64,000 bases of DNA, taken from positions 248,001 through 312,000 of the forward strand of contig JAGYIS010000010.1 of assembly GCA_018402255.1 (NCBI GenBank), in the 5' to 3' direction. Shown here one piece after another: positions 25,391 through 37,502 of the stretch. Source of the DNA: Marinobacter sp. (GTDB lineage Bacteria > Pseudomonadota > Gammaproteobacteria > Pseudomonadales > Oleiphilaceae). Every line of letters starts with the position of its first letter. The stretch's first letter is position 1. Position numbers and translations under genes: made by a program. The notes under the pieces were generated by a model that worked only from the letters and a program-made list of their open reading frames with translations, was not told the origin of the DNA and did no database searches.

Positions 25391-26365
25391 TCAGGCAGCG
25401 ACGGCGCTTCTTGAAACCGCAACCGGCTGTTCCAGGCACGCCAGCATGGGTTCTACATCGCGGAGTTTTCGGGCCTGGGGCCACAGAGCGTCTGCCTCCG
25501 CAAAGCCCTGGCGGAGATAGTTAAGCCATTGTTTAATACGACCGGTAACGTATTTGTCTTCGAGCCGTGTTTGCAGGGCCGCAGCGTATTCCCGAACAAG
25601 AGCGACTGCTTCAGGCCAGGTCATGGGTTCGAACGCTTCTCCGCGCTGGGAAGCTTTGATCTGCGCCGCCAGGTCTGGCCTTGCGATCAGACCACGGCCA
25701 ATCATCACGTCGTCACAGCCAGAGACCTCGCGGCAGCGCCAGTAATCCGCGACGTTCCAGATTTCGCCGTTGGCGATCACATGGCTGTTGACCGCTTCAC
25801 GCACTTTGGCGATTTCTTCCCAGTAGGCCGGTGGTTTGTAGCCATCCACTTTGCTGCGGGCGTGAATCACAATTTCCGAAGCACCAGCGGCTTCCAGAGC
25901 CTGGCCACAGGCCACGCCCATAGAGCGATCGTCGTAGCCCAACCGCATCTTGGCGGTCACCGGAATGTGGGCAGGCACCTCTTTGCGGACGGCGGCTGCA
26001 ATCTCGTACATCAGCTCAGGCTCCCGCATCAGCACACAACCGCCTTTGTGCTTGTTGACAGTTTTTGCCGGGCACCCAAAGTTGATGTCGACCTGCATGG
26101 CACCCAGTTCAGCCGCCTTGGCGCCGTGGCGGCCCATCATTTCCGGGTTGGAGCCCAGCAACTGAACAGCCACCGGCGTGCCCACCTGAGTCAGCGCATT
26201 GTTGAAGAGTTCAGGTGCGTACTTGTAAAAAATACGGGGTGGCAGCATGCCATGGGTCACGCGAATAAATTCGGTTACGCACCGGTCGATACCACCGACT
26301 TTGGTCAGGGTTTCGCGGATGGGTGCGTCGACCAGCCCTTCCATCGGGGCGAGGATGATCCGCAT
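25391..26365 (-). CDS. dusC: tRNA-dihydrouridine(16) synthase DusC
   Basis: A 324-residue FMN enzyme that reduces uridine 16 of tRNA to dihydrouridine. The Dus signature is GAMQVDINFGCPAKTVNKHKGG (split here at GAMQVDINFGCPAKTV and NKHKGG), with the catalytic Cys, preceded by ILAPMEGLVDAPIRETLT and followed by HARSKVDGYKPP and VMIGRGLIARPDL. The MEGLVD opening and length match the DusC subfamily rather than DusA or DusB. Start ATG 26365. Confidence 0.92.
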   Translation of the reverse strand: MRIILAPMEGLVDAPIRETLTKVGGIDRCVTEFIRVTHGMLPPRIFYKYAPELFNNALTQVGTPVAVQLLGSNPEMMGRHGAKAAELGAMQVDINFGCPAKTVNKHKGGCVLMREPELMYEIAAAVRKEVPAHIPVTAKMRLGYDDRSMGVACGQALEAAGASEIVIHARSKVDGYKPPAYWEEIAKVREAVNSHVIANGEIWNVADYWRCREVSGCDDVMIGRGLIARPDLAAQIKASQRGEAFEPMTWPEAVALVREYAAALQTRLEDKYVTGRIKQWLNYLRQGFAEADALWPQARKLRDVEPMLACLEQPVAVSRSAVAA

Positions 26366-26452
26366 GAGTGCTCCAGTAACAGGTAAAGTCTAAAAACTGA
26401 TCAGATATCAGGCGGGAGGGATTGTAAGGAATTTGGAGGGAAGTTGATAGAT

Positions 26453-26476
26453 GGGCACCCCGGAGACGGGGTGCCC
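26453..26476 (-). terminator. Hairpin after katG, probable terminator
   Basis: A perfect 10-bp stem GGGCACCCCG/CGGGGTGCCC with a GAGA loop, about 20 nt after the katG stop. The T-run on the - strand is weak (ATCTATCAACTT), so termination may be partial. Confidence 0.55.
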
Positions 26477-26497
26477 GATTACTGCTTCGTTCAGGTC

Positions 26498-29017
<2,520 letters not shown>

Positions 29018-29236
29018 CTAGAGACGTTCGATAGAGACAAACTTGCCACTGTCGTCAAACAGGATGCGGAAGCTGCCCTGAATACCATCTCTCAGATAAA
29101 AGCGGGAAAGGATACGGCCCGGGAAGCGGACGGAGCGCCCGTCCCGGCACGTAGTGCGAACATCAGTGGCCACGCCCTGATAGAGCTTGATCCACTCATC
29201 AGGGCTGATGCTGATGTCCACAATGATCTGCTGCAT
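29018..29236 (-). CDS. DUF2835 family protein
   Basis: A 72-residue protein with the family pattern IIVDISISPDEWIKLYQG, VRTTCRDGRSVRFPGRIL, and GIQGSFRILFDDSGKFVSIERL. Members are small, soluble and of unknown function. It lies just 13 nt downstream of htpG on the same strand and may be read from that message. Confidence 0.78.
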   Translation of the reverse strand: MQQIIVDISISPDEWIKLYQGVATDVRTTCRDGRSVRFPGRILSRFYLRDGIQGSFRILFDDSGKFVSIERL

Positions 29237-29249
29237 CTCGGCAGCCGGC

Positions 29250-31142
29250 TTAGTTAGCCAGCTCCAGCAACAGACGGTTCAGACGGCTTACGTAAGCGCC
29301 AGGGTCTTTCAGCTGCTCGCCGCTGGCCAGGGTGGCCTGATCAAACAGAACCGCAGACAGCTCGCCAAAGCGTTCGTCTTTGCTTTCCTGCTCCAGGCGC
29401 TGTACCAACGGGTGATCCACGTTGATTTCAAAGATCGGCTTGCTGTCTGGCACCTGCTGGCCAGCAGCCTCCATGATCTTCTTCATCTGGGCACCCATAT
29501 CAAACTGCCCGGTCACCAGACAGGCCGGTGAGTCGGTCAGGCGATTGGTCACCCGCACTTCCTGAACACGATCTTCCAGCGCCTTCTGGATACGATCAGT
29601 CAGACCTTTGTGCTCTTTAGCCGCTTCTTCCTGGTGCTTCTTGTCTTCCTCGGTTTCCACGTCGCCGAGGTCAAGATCGCCACGGGCCACGTCCTGGAAC
29701 TGCTTGCTGTCGTACTCGCTGAGGTAGCCCATCATCCACTCGTCGATGCGATCAGACAGGATCAGTACCTCGATGCCCTTCTTGCGGAACACTTCCAGGT
29801 GCGGACTGCTCTTGGCCGCCATGAAGTTATCTGCGGTCACGTAGTAGACCTTGCTCTGACCTTCCTTCATCCGGGCGATGTAGTCATCCAGAGACACATT
29901 CTGGGTCGACTCGCCCGTGTGGGTAGAGGCAAAACGCAGCAGACCAGCGATCTTTTCACGGTTGCTGAAATCTTCAGCCGGACCTTCTTTGAGCACAGTG
30001 CCGAATTCATCCCAGAAACGCTGGTACTCATCTGCACTCTTCTTGGCCAGCTTCGACAGCATGTCGAGCACACGTTTGGTGACCGCCGTGCGGATGCTTT
30101 CCACGGTGCTGTCGTTCTGCAAAATCTCCCGAGACACGTTCAGCGACAGATCATTGGAGTCGATCACACCTTTGGTGAAACGCAGATACAACGGCAGGAA
30201 CTGCTCCGCGTCGTCCATGATGAATACGCGCTGAACGTAAAGCTTCAGGCCGCGCGGGGCTTCCCGGTTGTACATATCAAACGGCGCACGCTTGGGCAGG
30301 TACAACAGGCTGGTGTAATCCAGCTTGCCTTCAACTTTGTTGTGAGACCAGGTCAGCGGGTCTTCAAAGTCGTGGGCGATGTGCTTGTAGAACTCTTTGT
30401 ACTCTTCGTCTTTGATCTCGGTACGCGGCAACGTCCACAGGGCGGTGGCATCGTTGACGGTTTCGTATTCGCCCTGCTTGTCTTCTTCCTCAGACTCGGC
30501 CTTCATGACCACCGGGAAAGAAATATGGTCAGAGTACTTCTTGACCAGGCTGCGCAGCTTCCAGCCGTCGGCAAATTCCTTGGCGTCTGACTTGAGATGA
30601 ATGACGATCTCGGTACCGCGTTTCTCGCGATTTACCGGCTCGATGGTGAACTCGCCATCGCCTTTGGATTCCCAGTGCACGCCCTCTTCGGCCGGTGTGC
30701 CTGCGCGGCGGGTGAACACGTCGACTTTGTCAGCAACGATAAAAGCAGAATAGAAGCCTACGCCGAACTGGCCGATCAGCTTGCTATCTTTCTTCTCGTC
30801 ACCAGACAACTGTTTGAGGAATTCGGCGGTGCCAGAGCGGGCGATGGTGCCCAGATTGGAGATCACGTCGTCCCGGGTCATGCCGATGCCGTTGTCGGCC
30901 AGGGTGATGGTGCCCGCGTCTTTGTCGTAGTCCAGGCGGATCTGGAGTTCAGAATCGCCCTCGTAGAGTTTGTCGTCTTTCAGGGCGGCGAAGCGCAGTT
31001 TGTCTTCGGCGTCTGAGGCGTTGGAAATCAGCTCACGAAGGAAGATTTCCTTGTTGGAGTACAGAGAATGGATCATCAGGTGAAGCAGCTGCTTCACTTC
31101 GGTCTGGAATCCCAGGGTCTCTTTGTTGGTTTCTACCGTCAT
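29250..31142 (-). CDS. htpG: Molecular chaperone HtpG (Hsp90)
   Basis: A 630-residue ATP-dependent chaperone of normal bacterial length. N-terminal GHKL ATPase motifs are visible: [17 protein letters not shown] (Asn ligand), DNGIGM (Asp ligand), and [17 protein letters not shown] (lid). The middle domain has [17 protein letters not shown] and the catalytic Arg loop near [12 protein letters not shown]; the C-terminal dimerisation domain includes [16 protein letters not shown]. The dispersed elements at 31186-31436 lie just upstream of its start. Confidence 0.96.
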   Translation of the reverse strand: MTVETNKETLGFQTEVKQLLHLMIHSLYSNKEIFLRELISNASDAEDKLRFAALKDDKLYEGDSELQIRLDYDKDAGTITLADNGIGMTRDDVISNLGTIARSGTAEFLKQLSGDEKKDSKLIGQFGVGFYSAFIVADKVDVFTRRAGTPAEEGVHWESKGDGEFTIEPVNREKRGTEIVIHLKSDAKEFADGWKLRSLVKKYSDHISFPVVMKAESEEEDKQGEYETVNDATALWTLPRTEIKDEEYKEFYKHIAHDFEDPLTWSHNKVEGKLDYTSLLYLPKRAPFDMYNREAPRGLKLYVQRVFIMDDAEQFLPLYLRFTKGVIDSNDLSLNVSREILQNDSTVESIRTAVTKRVLDMLSKLAKKSADEYQRFWDEFGTVLKEGPAEDFSNREKIAGLLRFASTHTGESTQNVSLDDYIARMKEGQSKVYYVTADNFMAAKSSPHLEVFRKKGIEVLILSDRIDEWMMGYLSEYDSKQFQDVARGDLDLGDVETEEDKKHQEEAAKEHKGLTDRIQKALEDRVQEVRVTNRLTDSPACLVTGQFDMGAQMKKIMEAAGQQVPDSKPIFEINVDHPLVQRLEQESKDERFGELSAVLFDQATLASGEQLKDPGAYVSRLNRLLLELAN

Positions 31143-31185
31143 GGCTTTGTTTATCTCCTGCTCGTTCTAACTTGGGTGGAGCGGC

Positions 31186-31288
31186 GTGATCGGAGCATGC
31201 TTTCCAAAACACGCTGTGAATACTTCCCTGTACGCTCTGCTCCGCCATCCATGGCTCCGCAAGGTTTTGGAAAGCATGCTCCGATCAC
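31186..31288 (-). repeat. Variable-arm stem-loop element, copy A
   Basis: Two 25-nt arms (31186-31210 and 31264-31288) are perfect inverted repeats, flanking a 53-nt loop. Read on the - strand, the loop contains the family core GGAGCCATGGATGGCGGAGC followed by an AGCGtacAGGGA segment. GGGTGG precedes both arms, reading outward. It lies between htpG and the next block of - strand genes. Confidence 0.85.
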
Positions 31289-31340
31289 ACCACCCGACTT
31301 TTGCGCAATGTCGAAACCTGCACGGAGTCTGGGCGAGCGG

Positions 31341-31436
31341 GTGGGGACAGGTTTCCGGAACCGTGCGGAGCCAGGGATGGCGGAGCCCGAGCCGAGCATG
31401 GACGTCTCGAGGCGTGTTTCGGAAACCTGTCCCCAC
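31341..31436 (+). repeat. Variable-arm stem-loop element, copy B
   Basis: Arms of 21 nt at 31341-31361 and 31416-31436 differ at one position. The loop keeps GCGGAGCCAGGGATGGCGGA and a CATGGACGT segment of the second inner hairpin. Its outer arm sequence (GTGGGGACAGG...) is unrelated to copy A except near the inner end. Opposite orientation to copy A, 52 nt away. Confidence 0.82.
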
Positions 31437-31520
31437 CTGCTGGCCTGCACCAATACAGATCGGGATGTGCAAAGAGATGGGGTTAAGCCGGAGCATTTCA
31501 ACCCCGGCTTGCGAGCAAAA

Positions 31521-31955
31521 TCAGTCTTCTAACAGGAAGTGTGCGCGGGCCGTGGCAATGGGCTGAGAGCGGGATTTTTGCCAGGCGGAGATCATCACGT
31601 TGGCTACCCGATTGCCCTGGCGGGTCAGATGGCATTCGGCGTAGGTTTCCCGGTTCAGGCCGGCACGTAAATAGTCCAGGGAGAAGTCGACGATTCTGGG
31701 CATGCGCAGGGTGTCCTGAGACATGATCAGATAGATTGCAGCAGACATTTCCATGAAGCCCCCGATCACACCACCATGGATGGCCGGCAGTATCGGGTTG
31801 CCCAGGTTCTCTTCCTTCTTTGGCAAACGGAAGATCAGGTCATCGCCAAAGCGGTCACACTGCAAACCAATCCAGGTAGCGTAGGGAATGCTCTCCAGCA
31901 TGCGGGAGAAATCGCCGGTTTTCTGGGTGTATTTCAGGATTTCCGGATCGGTCAT
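31521..31955 (-). CDS. PaaI-type hotdog thioesterase
   Basis: A 144-residue hotdog-fold thioesterase. The motif PAIHGGVIGGFMEMSAA carries the catalytic loop, preceded by GDDLIFRLPKKEENLG and followed by RIVDFSLDYLRAG. Such enzymes hydrolyse acyl-CoA esters in the cytoplasm. ATG 31955 overlaps the stop of the upstream thioesterase (ATGA overlap of 4 nt), so the pair is translationally coupled, probably as a heteromer or successive steps. A longer form starting at 32033 would overlap the neighbour too far. Confidence 0.85.
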   Translation of the reverse strand: MTDPEILKYTQKTGDFSRMLESIPYATWIGLQCDRFGDDLIFRLPKKEENLGNPILPAIHGGVIGGFMEMSAAIYLIMSQDTLRMPRIVDFSLDYLRAGLNRETYAECHLTRQGNRVANVMISAWQKSRSQPIATARAHFLLED

Positions 31956-32422
31956 TCCTCGCCTCCGGTGATCAGGTCTCGGTAGGATTTTGGTGTGGCT
32001 TCTTTGCCGATTCGCATGAACGTGCCCACGCAATTAGCGATGGTCTCTCCGCCTTCCTGATAGGCTTCGCAGCGGGTGAAGATGATGTTTTTGGTGATTT
32101 TGTAGGTTTCTGCTCTCGCGAACACCGGTTTGTGGGGTTCCGCCGGGCGCATGTAATCCACGCGCAAATCCAGGGTCGGGCAAAGTTCAAACTCCTCCAG
32201 AGCGCAGATCATCACCGAGCCGGAGGCAGTATCCATAAGGGTAGTAATGGCACCACCGTGTATAACACCGGTGTCGGGGTTGCCGATGATCCTGTCGCTG
32301 TAGGGCAGCTCCATGATCAGGTAGCCTTCGCCCGCTTCTCTTACCGCCAGGCCCAGTTCACGGGCCTGGTTCAGCGTATTCACAAACCGGGTGACCCGGT
32401 TGATTCGGGTTTCATCATTCAT
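31952..32422 (-). CDS. PaaI-type hotdog thioesterase
   Basis: A 156-residue hotdog-fold protein, with NPDTGVIHGGAITTLMDTASG (active-site HGG and Asp in the helix) and TLDLRVDYMRPA. It is paralogous to the gene that follows it, overlapping by 4 nt. Substrate not deducible; these pairs are common in lipid-degrading marine gammaproteobacteria. Confidence 0.86.
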   Translation of the reverse strand: MNDETRINRVTRFVNTLNQARELGLAVREAGEGYLIMELPYSDRIIGNPDTGVIHGGAITTLMDTASGSVMICALEEFELCPTLDLRVDYMRPAEPHKPVFARAETYKITKNIIFTRCEAYQEGGETIANCVGTFMRIGKEATPKSYRDLITGGEE

Positions 32423-32440
32423 TCAGGGAAATCCTGCAGA

Positions 32441-33181
32441 TCAGCTTTTGGTGGTCGCTTCCGTGTCCGGCTTGCCCGGCACCGCTTCATCGAAAACCTT
32501 GCCGGCTCTCAGTCCAGACAAAGCCTCTGAGCGAAACTCCCGACGGTAGAGTACAACCACTACCAGGGTTGAGGCACCGATAAACACCACTGGATGGATA
32601 AACCAGGCCACCACCGCCAGGGCGTAGTAGTACGAGCGTAGCCCGAGGTTGAAGGCATCACCGGCCAGGTTGCAAATGTTGCCAGCGCTCCGAGCAAAAG
32701 CCTCTCTTGCCGCGGGGCTGGTTTTGGTGTCGTCTGGCAAGGGCGCACTGCCGATCATCACCGCCACAAAATTGTACATGCGCATGGACCAGGTGAATTT
32801 GAAGAAGGCGTAAACAAACACCACCAGTAAAACCACCAACCTGAGTTCCCAGATTTCTCGGGTAGGTACGGCGCTGAAGGGCATGGTCGCAAACACTTCC
32901 ATGGCCTCCCGGGTGTAACCCAGGGCTGTGATGATACCGGCAAGAATCAGCAGGCAACTGGAGGCAAAGAAGGCGCCGTTGCGCTCCAGGTTGCCAACAA
33001 CGGAGGCGTCTGAAATCCGGTTTTCACGTTTCAACATCACCCTCATCCAGTCTTCGCGGTACATATCGAGGGTGTTGGACAGGCAAGCGCGAGAATTGGC
33101 GCGGTTGCGTGAATACCAGGTATAGCCTACCCAGCAGAGGAGAAACCAGAACAGTGCAATGAGTTCCAGGTAATAGCTCAT
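32441..33181 (-). CDS. DUF599 family membrane protein
   Basis: A 246-residue inner-membrane protein with about four TM segments (LELIALFWFLLCWVGYTWYS; FFASSCLLILAGIITALGYT; LRLVVLLVVFVYAFFKFTWS; YYALAVVAWFIHPVVFIG). The RNRANSRACLSNTLDMYREDWM and GNLERNGAFFA segments are typical of DUF599. Function unknown. Start ATG 33181 (MSYYLELIAL) was preferred to 33208. It precedes the thioesterase pair on the same strand with an 18-nt gap. Confidence 0.82.
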   Translation of the reverse strand: MSYYLELIALFWFLLCWVGYTWYSRNRANSRACLSNTLDMYREDWMRVMLKRENRISDASVVGNLERNGAFFASSCLLILAGIITALGYTREAMEVFATMPFSAVPTREIWELRLVVLLVVFVYAFFKFTWSMRMYNFVAVMIGSAPLPDDTKTSPAAREAFARSAGNICNLAGDAFNLGLRSYYYALAVVAWFIHPVVFIGASTLVVVVLYRREFRSEALSGLRAGKVFDEAVPGKPDTEATTKS

Positions 33182-33374
33182 GGCGTGGTTGTCAGTCCGT
33201 TTGTGCAAGAGAGAAAGTGCGAAGGAAAACTCCTGCTATCATACGCGAAGCCCCCTGATCGGGCCATCACTGCACAGAACTGACACCCAAACGCAGGGCA
33301 CAGTGTGCTATATACTGGTCACTATCATTTTGTAGTTTCGCCTTAACGGACCAGAACATTCAAAGGAGTCAGCT

Positions 33375-34652
33375 GTGAACCCCGGACGCTTTACCAGATT
33401 GATCGCGCTTGTCGCGATGTTGCTTACCATCGCAGGCTGTGCGGTCAACCCTGTGACCGGCAAAAAACAACTGTCGCTGATTTCAGAAAGCCAGGAACTG
33501 GCTCTTGGCGCCGAACAGTACACGCCTACCCAACAAACCCAGGGCGGCCGGTTCTACCTCGATCCAGAACTGACGGTCTATGTGCGTGAAGTTGGGATGA
33601 AAATGGCCAGGGTAAGCGACCGCCCTGACCTGCCCTATGAGTTTGTTGTGCTGAACAGCAGCGTGCCCAATGCCTGGGCATTGCCCGGCGGCAAAATCGC
33701 CATCAACCGGGGTTTGCTGGTGAAGTTTGATGACGAAGCGCAGCTTGCATCCGTTATCGGCCATGAGATTGTTCACGCGGCCGCCCGCCACAGCGTTCAG
33801 CGCATGCAGCAGGGTATGCTGATCAGCGCCGGGGTTGCAGGCCTCGGTTTTGCGTTATCGGACAACGAGTGGGCCGGGTTGATCATGGGGGGTGCCGCGA
33901 TGGGTGCTCAATTAGCGCTGGCGCAGTACAGCCAGGGCGATGAGCTTGAGTCTGACCACTACGGCATCCGTTACATGAAAGCGGCAGGTTACGATCCCCA
34001 GGCGGCAGTGGAGCTGCAAGAGTTGTTCCTGGAGCTGTCCCAGGGTCGGGAAAGCGGTTGGCTGGACAACATGTTTGCCACCCACCCACCGTCCGCCCGA
34101 CGGGTTCAGGAAAACCAGAAGCTGGTGGATCAGTTGGGTGCCGGTGGCTTCCGGGGCCGGGATATCTATCAGCGGCGCATTGCCATGATCAAAAAACTTC
34201 AGCCCGCCTATGATGCCCACGATGAAGCCCTGAAGCTGGCGTCTAAAGGTGATATGACCGCCGCGCTTGCATCCATTAACAAGGCCATCGAGCTGGAACC
34301 CCGTGAAGCCAAATTCTTCGCGCTACGCGGACGAATTTATGAGGATCAGAAGCAGCGGGAAAAAGCGCAGGCTGACTTCGACAAAGCGGTCTCACTATAC
34401 CCGGAAATGTTTGAGTACCAGCTTTACAACGGCTTGAATGCCCTTGAGCTGAACAACCTGGACAAATCCCGGGGCCACCTTGAGCGCGCCAATCAGGTGG
34501 TACCGACATCGATTGCCTACCTTCGCCTGGGTGACGTAGCCAGCCGGCAGAACCGTCGCGAGGATGCCGCAAGATACTATTCCGCAGCGGCGGAAGCCGG
34601 CGGCGAGATCGGCGCCGAGGCCAAACGCAAGCTCGCGGACCTGACCCAATAG
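33375..34652 (+). CDS. M48-family metalloprotease lipoprotein with TPR repeats (BepA-like)
   Basis: A 425-residue periplasmic lipoprotein protease. The lipobox is LTIAGC (Cys 22), followed by the conserved NPVTGKKQLSLISESQELALG opening (split at NPVTGKKQLSL). The zinc motif is GHEIVHAAARHS, with the third ligand Glu in DELESDHYGIRYM. A glycine-rich hydrophobic segment follows, and tetratricopeptide repeats occupy residues 270-400 (ALASINKAIELEPREAKFFA). This is the BepA/YfgC plan, which degrades misassembled outer-membrane proteins. Start is GTG 33375, with AAAGGAG 10 nt upstream. A terminator follows. Confidence 0.88.
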   Translation: MNPGRFTRLIALVAMLLTIAGCAVNPVTGKKQLSLISESQELALGAEQYTPTQQTQGGRFYLDPELTVYVREVGMKMARVSDRPDLPYEFVVLNSSVPNAWALPGGKIAINRGLLVKFDDEAQLASVIGHEIVHAAARHSVQRMQQGMLISAGVAGLGFALSDNEWAGLIMGGAAMGAQLALAQYSQGDELESDHYGIRYMKAAGYDPQAAVELQELFLELSQGRESGWLDNMFATHPPSARRVQENQKLVDQLGAGGFRGRDIYQRRIAMIKKLQPAYDAHDEALKLASKGDMTAALASINKAIELEPREAKFFALRGRIYEDQKQREKAQADFDKAVSLYPEMFEYQLYNGLNALELNNLDKSRGHLERANQVVPTSIAYLRLGDVASRQNRREDAARYYSAAAEAGGEIGAEAKRKLADLTQ

Positions 34653-34674
34653 CCGAGAGTAATTGATTGAATTA

Positions 34675-34699
34675 ACGGGAGCTTCAAGCTCCCGTTTTT
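34675..34699 (+). terminator. Rho-independent terminator
   Basis: Stem ACGGGAGCTT/AAGCTCCCGT with a 1-base loop at 34675-34695 and a run of five T ending at 34699, just after the M48 protease gene. Confidence 0.88.
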
Positions 34700-34811
34700 G
34701 TTGAACGGTCATATTTGCCACGCTGACACGAAAACCCCGTCACTGATTGCATTGACTTTTAGAGCAATAACTCTAAAAATCAGTGAAACAATCAACAATC
34801 GGATATCGATC

Positions 34812-35357
34812 ATGCTCGTAAAGCGACTTCAACCGATGGTTTCCCATGCCAGGCGGAGTTATGTGGGACTGATGTTCCAGGTAATGGGCCGGGCACTGCA
34901 GGCAATCAGCGAAGTAGATGAAACCACTCGCAATGAGACCCGCGCCCTGCCTGTGGGCTTTTTGTTTGAAATGCAGGTAATGCCGAACGGCCCGAAACTG
35001 ATCGTCGAACACACGGGGGACGGCCTACTGCATTACCATCGTGACGGCGCGCCGCGCCCCGTAGACCTATCTATTCAATTCAAGCACATGACTCATGCGT
35101 TTCTGGTGCTGTCTTTTCAGGAGAAGACCTCTGTCGCCTTTGCCAACGACCGAATGCTGGTCGATGGCGATGTCAGTCTGGCGGTCAGAATGACCAGAGT
35201 GCTGAATCGCCTCGAGTCTTTCATCCTCCCCAAACTGGTTGCAGAACGGGCGGTTAAAGAATATCCGGCCAACCTGCATCTGCCGGAGAAACTACTGAGC
35301 GCCGCCCGCATCTACCTGAAAGTTGCCACCAATTTTGTCGAGACAGTGAGAGCATAA
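34812..35357 (+). CDS. SCP2-like protein, unknown function
   Basis: A 181-residue soluble protein. A segment PNGPKLIVEHTGDGLLHYHR and PVDLSIQFKHMTHAFLVLSF followed by VDGDVSLAVRMTRVLNRLESFILP resembles the sterol-carrier SCP2 fold used by lipid-binding accessory proteins. No catalytic motif. ATG 34812 lies after the ATCGATC spacer. Its stop shares bases with the ATG of the alcohol dehydrogenase (TAATG), so the two are translationally coupled. Confidence 0.7.
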   Translation: MLVKRLQPMVSHARRSYVGLMFQVMGRALQAISEVDETTRNETRALPVGFLFEMQVMPNGPKLIVEHTGDGLLHYHRDGAPRPVDLSIQFKHMTHAFLVLSFQEKTSVAFANDRMLVDGDVSLAVRMTRVLNRLESFILPKLVAERAVKEYPANLHLPEKLLSAARIYLKVATNFVETVRA

Positions 35358-36544
35358 TGACCAATAACTACTATGAGTTCTTCTGCCCAGTAAAAGTAAT
35401 TGCCGGCAAAGCGGCTCTGGAACACATTCCATACGAACTGACCGGGCTGGCTGCCAAGCGACCCATGATTGTGACCGACAAAGGCGTTCGCGCCGCGGGC
35501 CTGCTGGACCCGGTAATCGCTGCCTGTGAAGAGAGCGGGCTTGAGATTGTCGCCATCTACGACGACGTGCCGCCGGACTCCTCCACCACGGTCGTTCGTG
35601 ATATCGCCAAGGTGTACCGTAAAGAGAAATGCGACTCCATCATTGCCGTAGGTGGTGGCTCGGCCATCGATACCGGCAAAGCCGTCAACATTCTGGTTTC
35701 CGAAGGTGGCGACGATATCGCCAAATACAGCGGTGCCGGTATTCTGAAACACCCGTTGAAGCCCTTCTTCGTGGTGCCAACCACCGCCGGCACCGGCTCT
35801 GAGGTTACTTCAGTGGCGATCATCACCGATGAGAAAAAAGGCGTCAAACTGCCATTCACCTCATCGTTCCTGCTGCCAAATGCCGCCATTATTGATCCGC
35901 GCATGACCCTGACCCTGCCGCCTCATATCACGGCGGCAACGGCCATGGATGCCATGACCCACGCCACCGAAGCCTTTACCTGCATGGCCAAGAATCCCCT
36001 CAGCGATGCCTACGCGACCGCGGCAGTGAAAAAGGTCAGTCAGTCTCTGTTGCAGGTCATGGATAATCCGAAAGACGAACATGGCCGCTTGGAGCTGGCT
36101 CAGGCATCCACCATGGCGGGCATTGCGTTCTCTAACTCCATGGTTGGCCTGGTGCACTCCCTGGGGCACGCAACCGGCGCCATCTGCCACCTGCCCCACG
36201 GCCTGTGCATGAGCCTGTATCTGCCTTACGTGCTGGAATTTAACCTGGAGAGCATTCGGGAACCCCTGGGTGAGCTGTTGTTGTATCTGGAAGGCCCTGA
36301 AGTCTTTTCCGCAACACCGGCCAGCCGCCGCGCTGAAGCCAGCATTTCGTCCATCCGGAAGCTTCGCGATGCCCTCTACAAACGCTGCCAGTTGCCGCGT
36401 ACACTGAAGGAGACTGGCAAGGTTCTGGAGAGCCAGCTTGAGGCCATTGCCGAAATGGCACTGGACGACGGCTCGATCATGTTCAACCCAAGAGAAGTGT
36501 CTCTGGACGATGCACTCTCTGTGCTTCGCAGAGCCTGGGCCTGA
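35357..36544 (+). CDS. Iron-containing alcohol dehydrogenase
   Basis: A 395-residue group III (Fe-type) alcohol dehydrogenase. The NAD-binding motif is GGGSAIDTGKAV (about residue 96); VPTTAGTGSEVTSVAIITD and the metal site HAxxH-type residues in DAMTHATEAF and HSLGHATGAICHLPHG are conserved. It oxidises or reduces alcohols/aldehydes in the cytoplasm; specific substrate unknown. It overlaps the preceding SCP2-like gene at TAATG, implying joint expression. A stem-loop follows. Confidence 0.92.
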   Translation: MTNNYYEFFCPVKVIAGKAALEHIPYELTGLAAKRPMIVTDKGVRAAGLLDPVIAACEESGLEIVAIYDDVPPDSSTTVVRDIAKVYRKEKCDSIIAVGGGSAIDTGKAVNILVSEGGDDIAKYSGAGILKHPLKPFFVVPTTAGTGSEVTSVAIITDEKKGVKLPFTSSFLLPNAAIIDPRMTLTLPPHITAATAMDAMTHATEAFTCMAKNPLSDAYATAAVKKVSQSLLQVMDNPKDEHGRLELAQASTMAGIAFSNSMVGLVHSLGHATGAICHLPHGLCMSLYLPYVLEFNLESIREPLGELLLYLEGPEVFSATPASRRAEASISSIRKLRDALYKRCQLPRTLKETGKVLESQLEAIAEMALDDGSIMFNPREVSLDDALSVLRRAWA

Positions 36545-36556
36545 TCAAAATCAACA

Positions 36557-36587
36557 AGGCTAACCCGTTGAAGTAGCGGGTTAGCCT
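36557..36587 (+). other. Stem-loop after the alcohol dehydrogenase gene
   Basis: A perfect 11-bp stem AGGCTAACCCG/CGGGTTAGCCT with a 9-base loop, 13 nt after the stop. No T-run follows, so intrinsic termination is doubtful. Confidence 0.5.
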
Positions 36588-36717
36588 AAAGTTAGATTCA
36601 AAATAATTGAAATAAATAAGGAAAACGTTACTATCTAGCAATCGTTCTGGCAGGGAAACAGCCGCGCCTGTAAAACGGAGAAACAGAGTAAACCTGTTCT
36701 AACCTGAGTTCCTCGCA

Positions 36718-37496
36718 ATGACGCCATCGCAGTACCCAGCATCACGATTTTCACACAACCGGGTTTCAGCGCTGCTGGCGGGACTCTGCTTTGCCTTGCC
36801 TTTGCAGGCAGCCGAGCCCTCTGACACGTTTCGATTCAATATCTCACCGAACGGATATCCTCCTTACCTGATCGTAGATGGCGAAGAGCCGTCGGGCATC
36901 ATGTGGGACGTAGTAGAACTGATTGTACCTCGCATGGGTTATGGTCTTGAGCCCTTGAAGATCCCGAGAAAACGGGTCGATTCGATGCTCGAGGAAGGCT
37001 ACCTGGACGGCACGCCGCGTGCCATCGAGTGGACAGAAGAACCCGAGAACTTCCTGTTCACCGACCCGGTTGTTCATGTCGAAGAAGTGTTTTTCTTTTC
37101 AGTTGACTCAGATCTGGACTATCAACACCCCAGCGACCTGTTTGGAAAAACAGTGGTCACCCATCTTGGTTACCTCTATCCCGCAGATCGCACCTTATTT
37201 TGAAGACGACAAAATCCAGCGATTTGACGTGCCGCAGAGATCGGGACATGTTCCGCTTTTTGCTCCACGGCGACCGATTTGACACTGCCCTGGCTGATCG
37301 CCTGGTTGGAAGATGGATACTGAAAACAGAGGGGCTATCAGAGCAGTTTCGCTCTTCGGATAACGCCATCAGCCAGTACGGGTTCCGGATCATGTTGCGT
37401 CCAGAGTGGGCCGACTTTGCAAAGTCCTTCAACGAGGAACTCGAAGTGATTCGCGAGAATGGCGAACTGGAGGCCATTCTCGCGAACTATCGCTGA
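36718..37496 (+). pseudogene. Periplasmic amino-acid-type solute-binding protein, two frame breaks
   Basis: Reads as a small SBP_bac_3-type protein of about 258 residues. A signal peptide (VSALLAGLCFALPLQAAEP) is followed by FNISPNGYPPYLIVDGEEPSG (split at FNISPNGYPPYLIV) and TPRAIEWTEEPENFLFTDPV. The frame breaks at a CCC run (37180-37182), continues as QIAPYFEDDKIQRFDVPQR, and breaks again near 37235 before DMFRFLLHGDRFD...LEAILANYR in the third frame. Both changes are equivalent to one extra base. Motifs before and after look sound, so sequencing error or recent decay are both possible. Substrate unknown. It lies convergent to, and 6 nt from, the ABC permease gene. Confidence 0.72.
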
Positions 37497-37502
37497 TCCG
37501 CC

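Noticed and set aside
31479-31510. Overlapping inverted repeats GGGGTT/AACCCC and AAGCCGG/CCGGCTT after the thioesterase gene
   Set aside because: The two pairings share two bases and lack a T-run, so they could be alternative weak hairpins; not enough for a terminator or switch.
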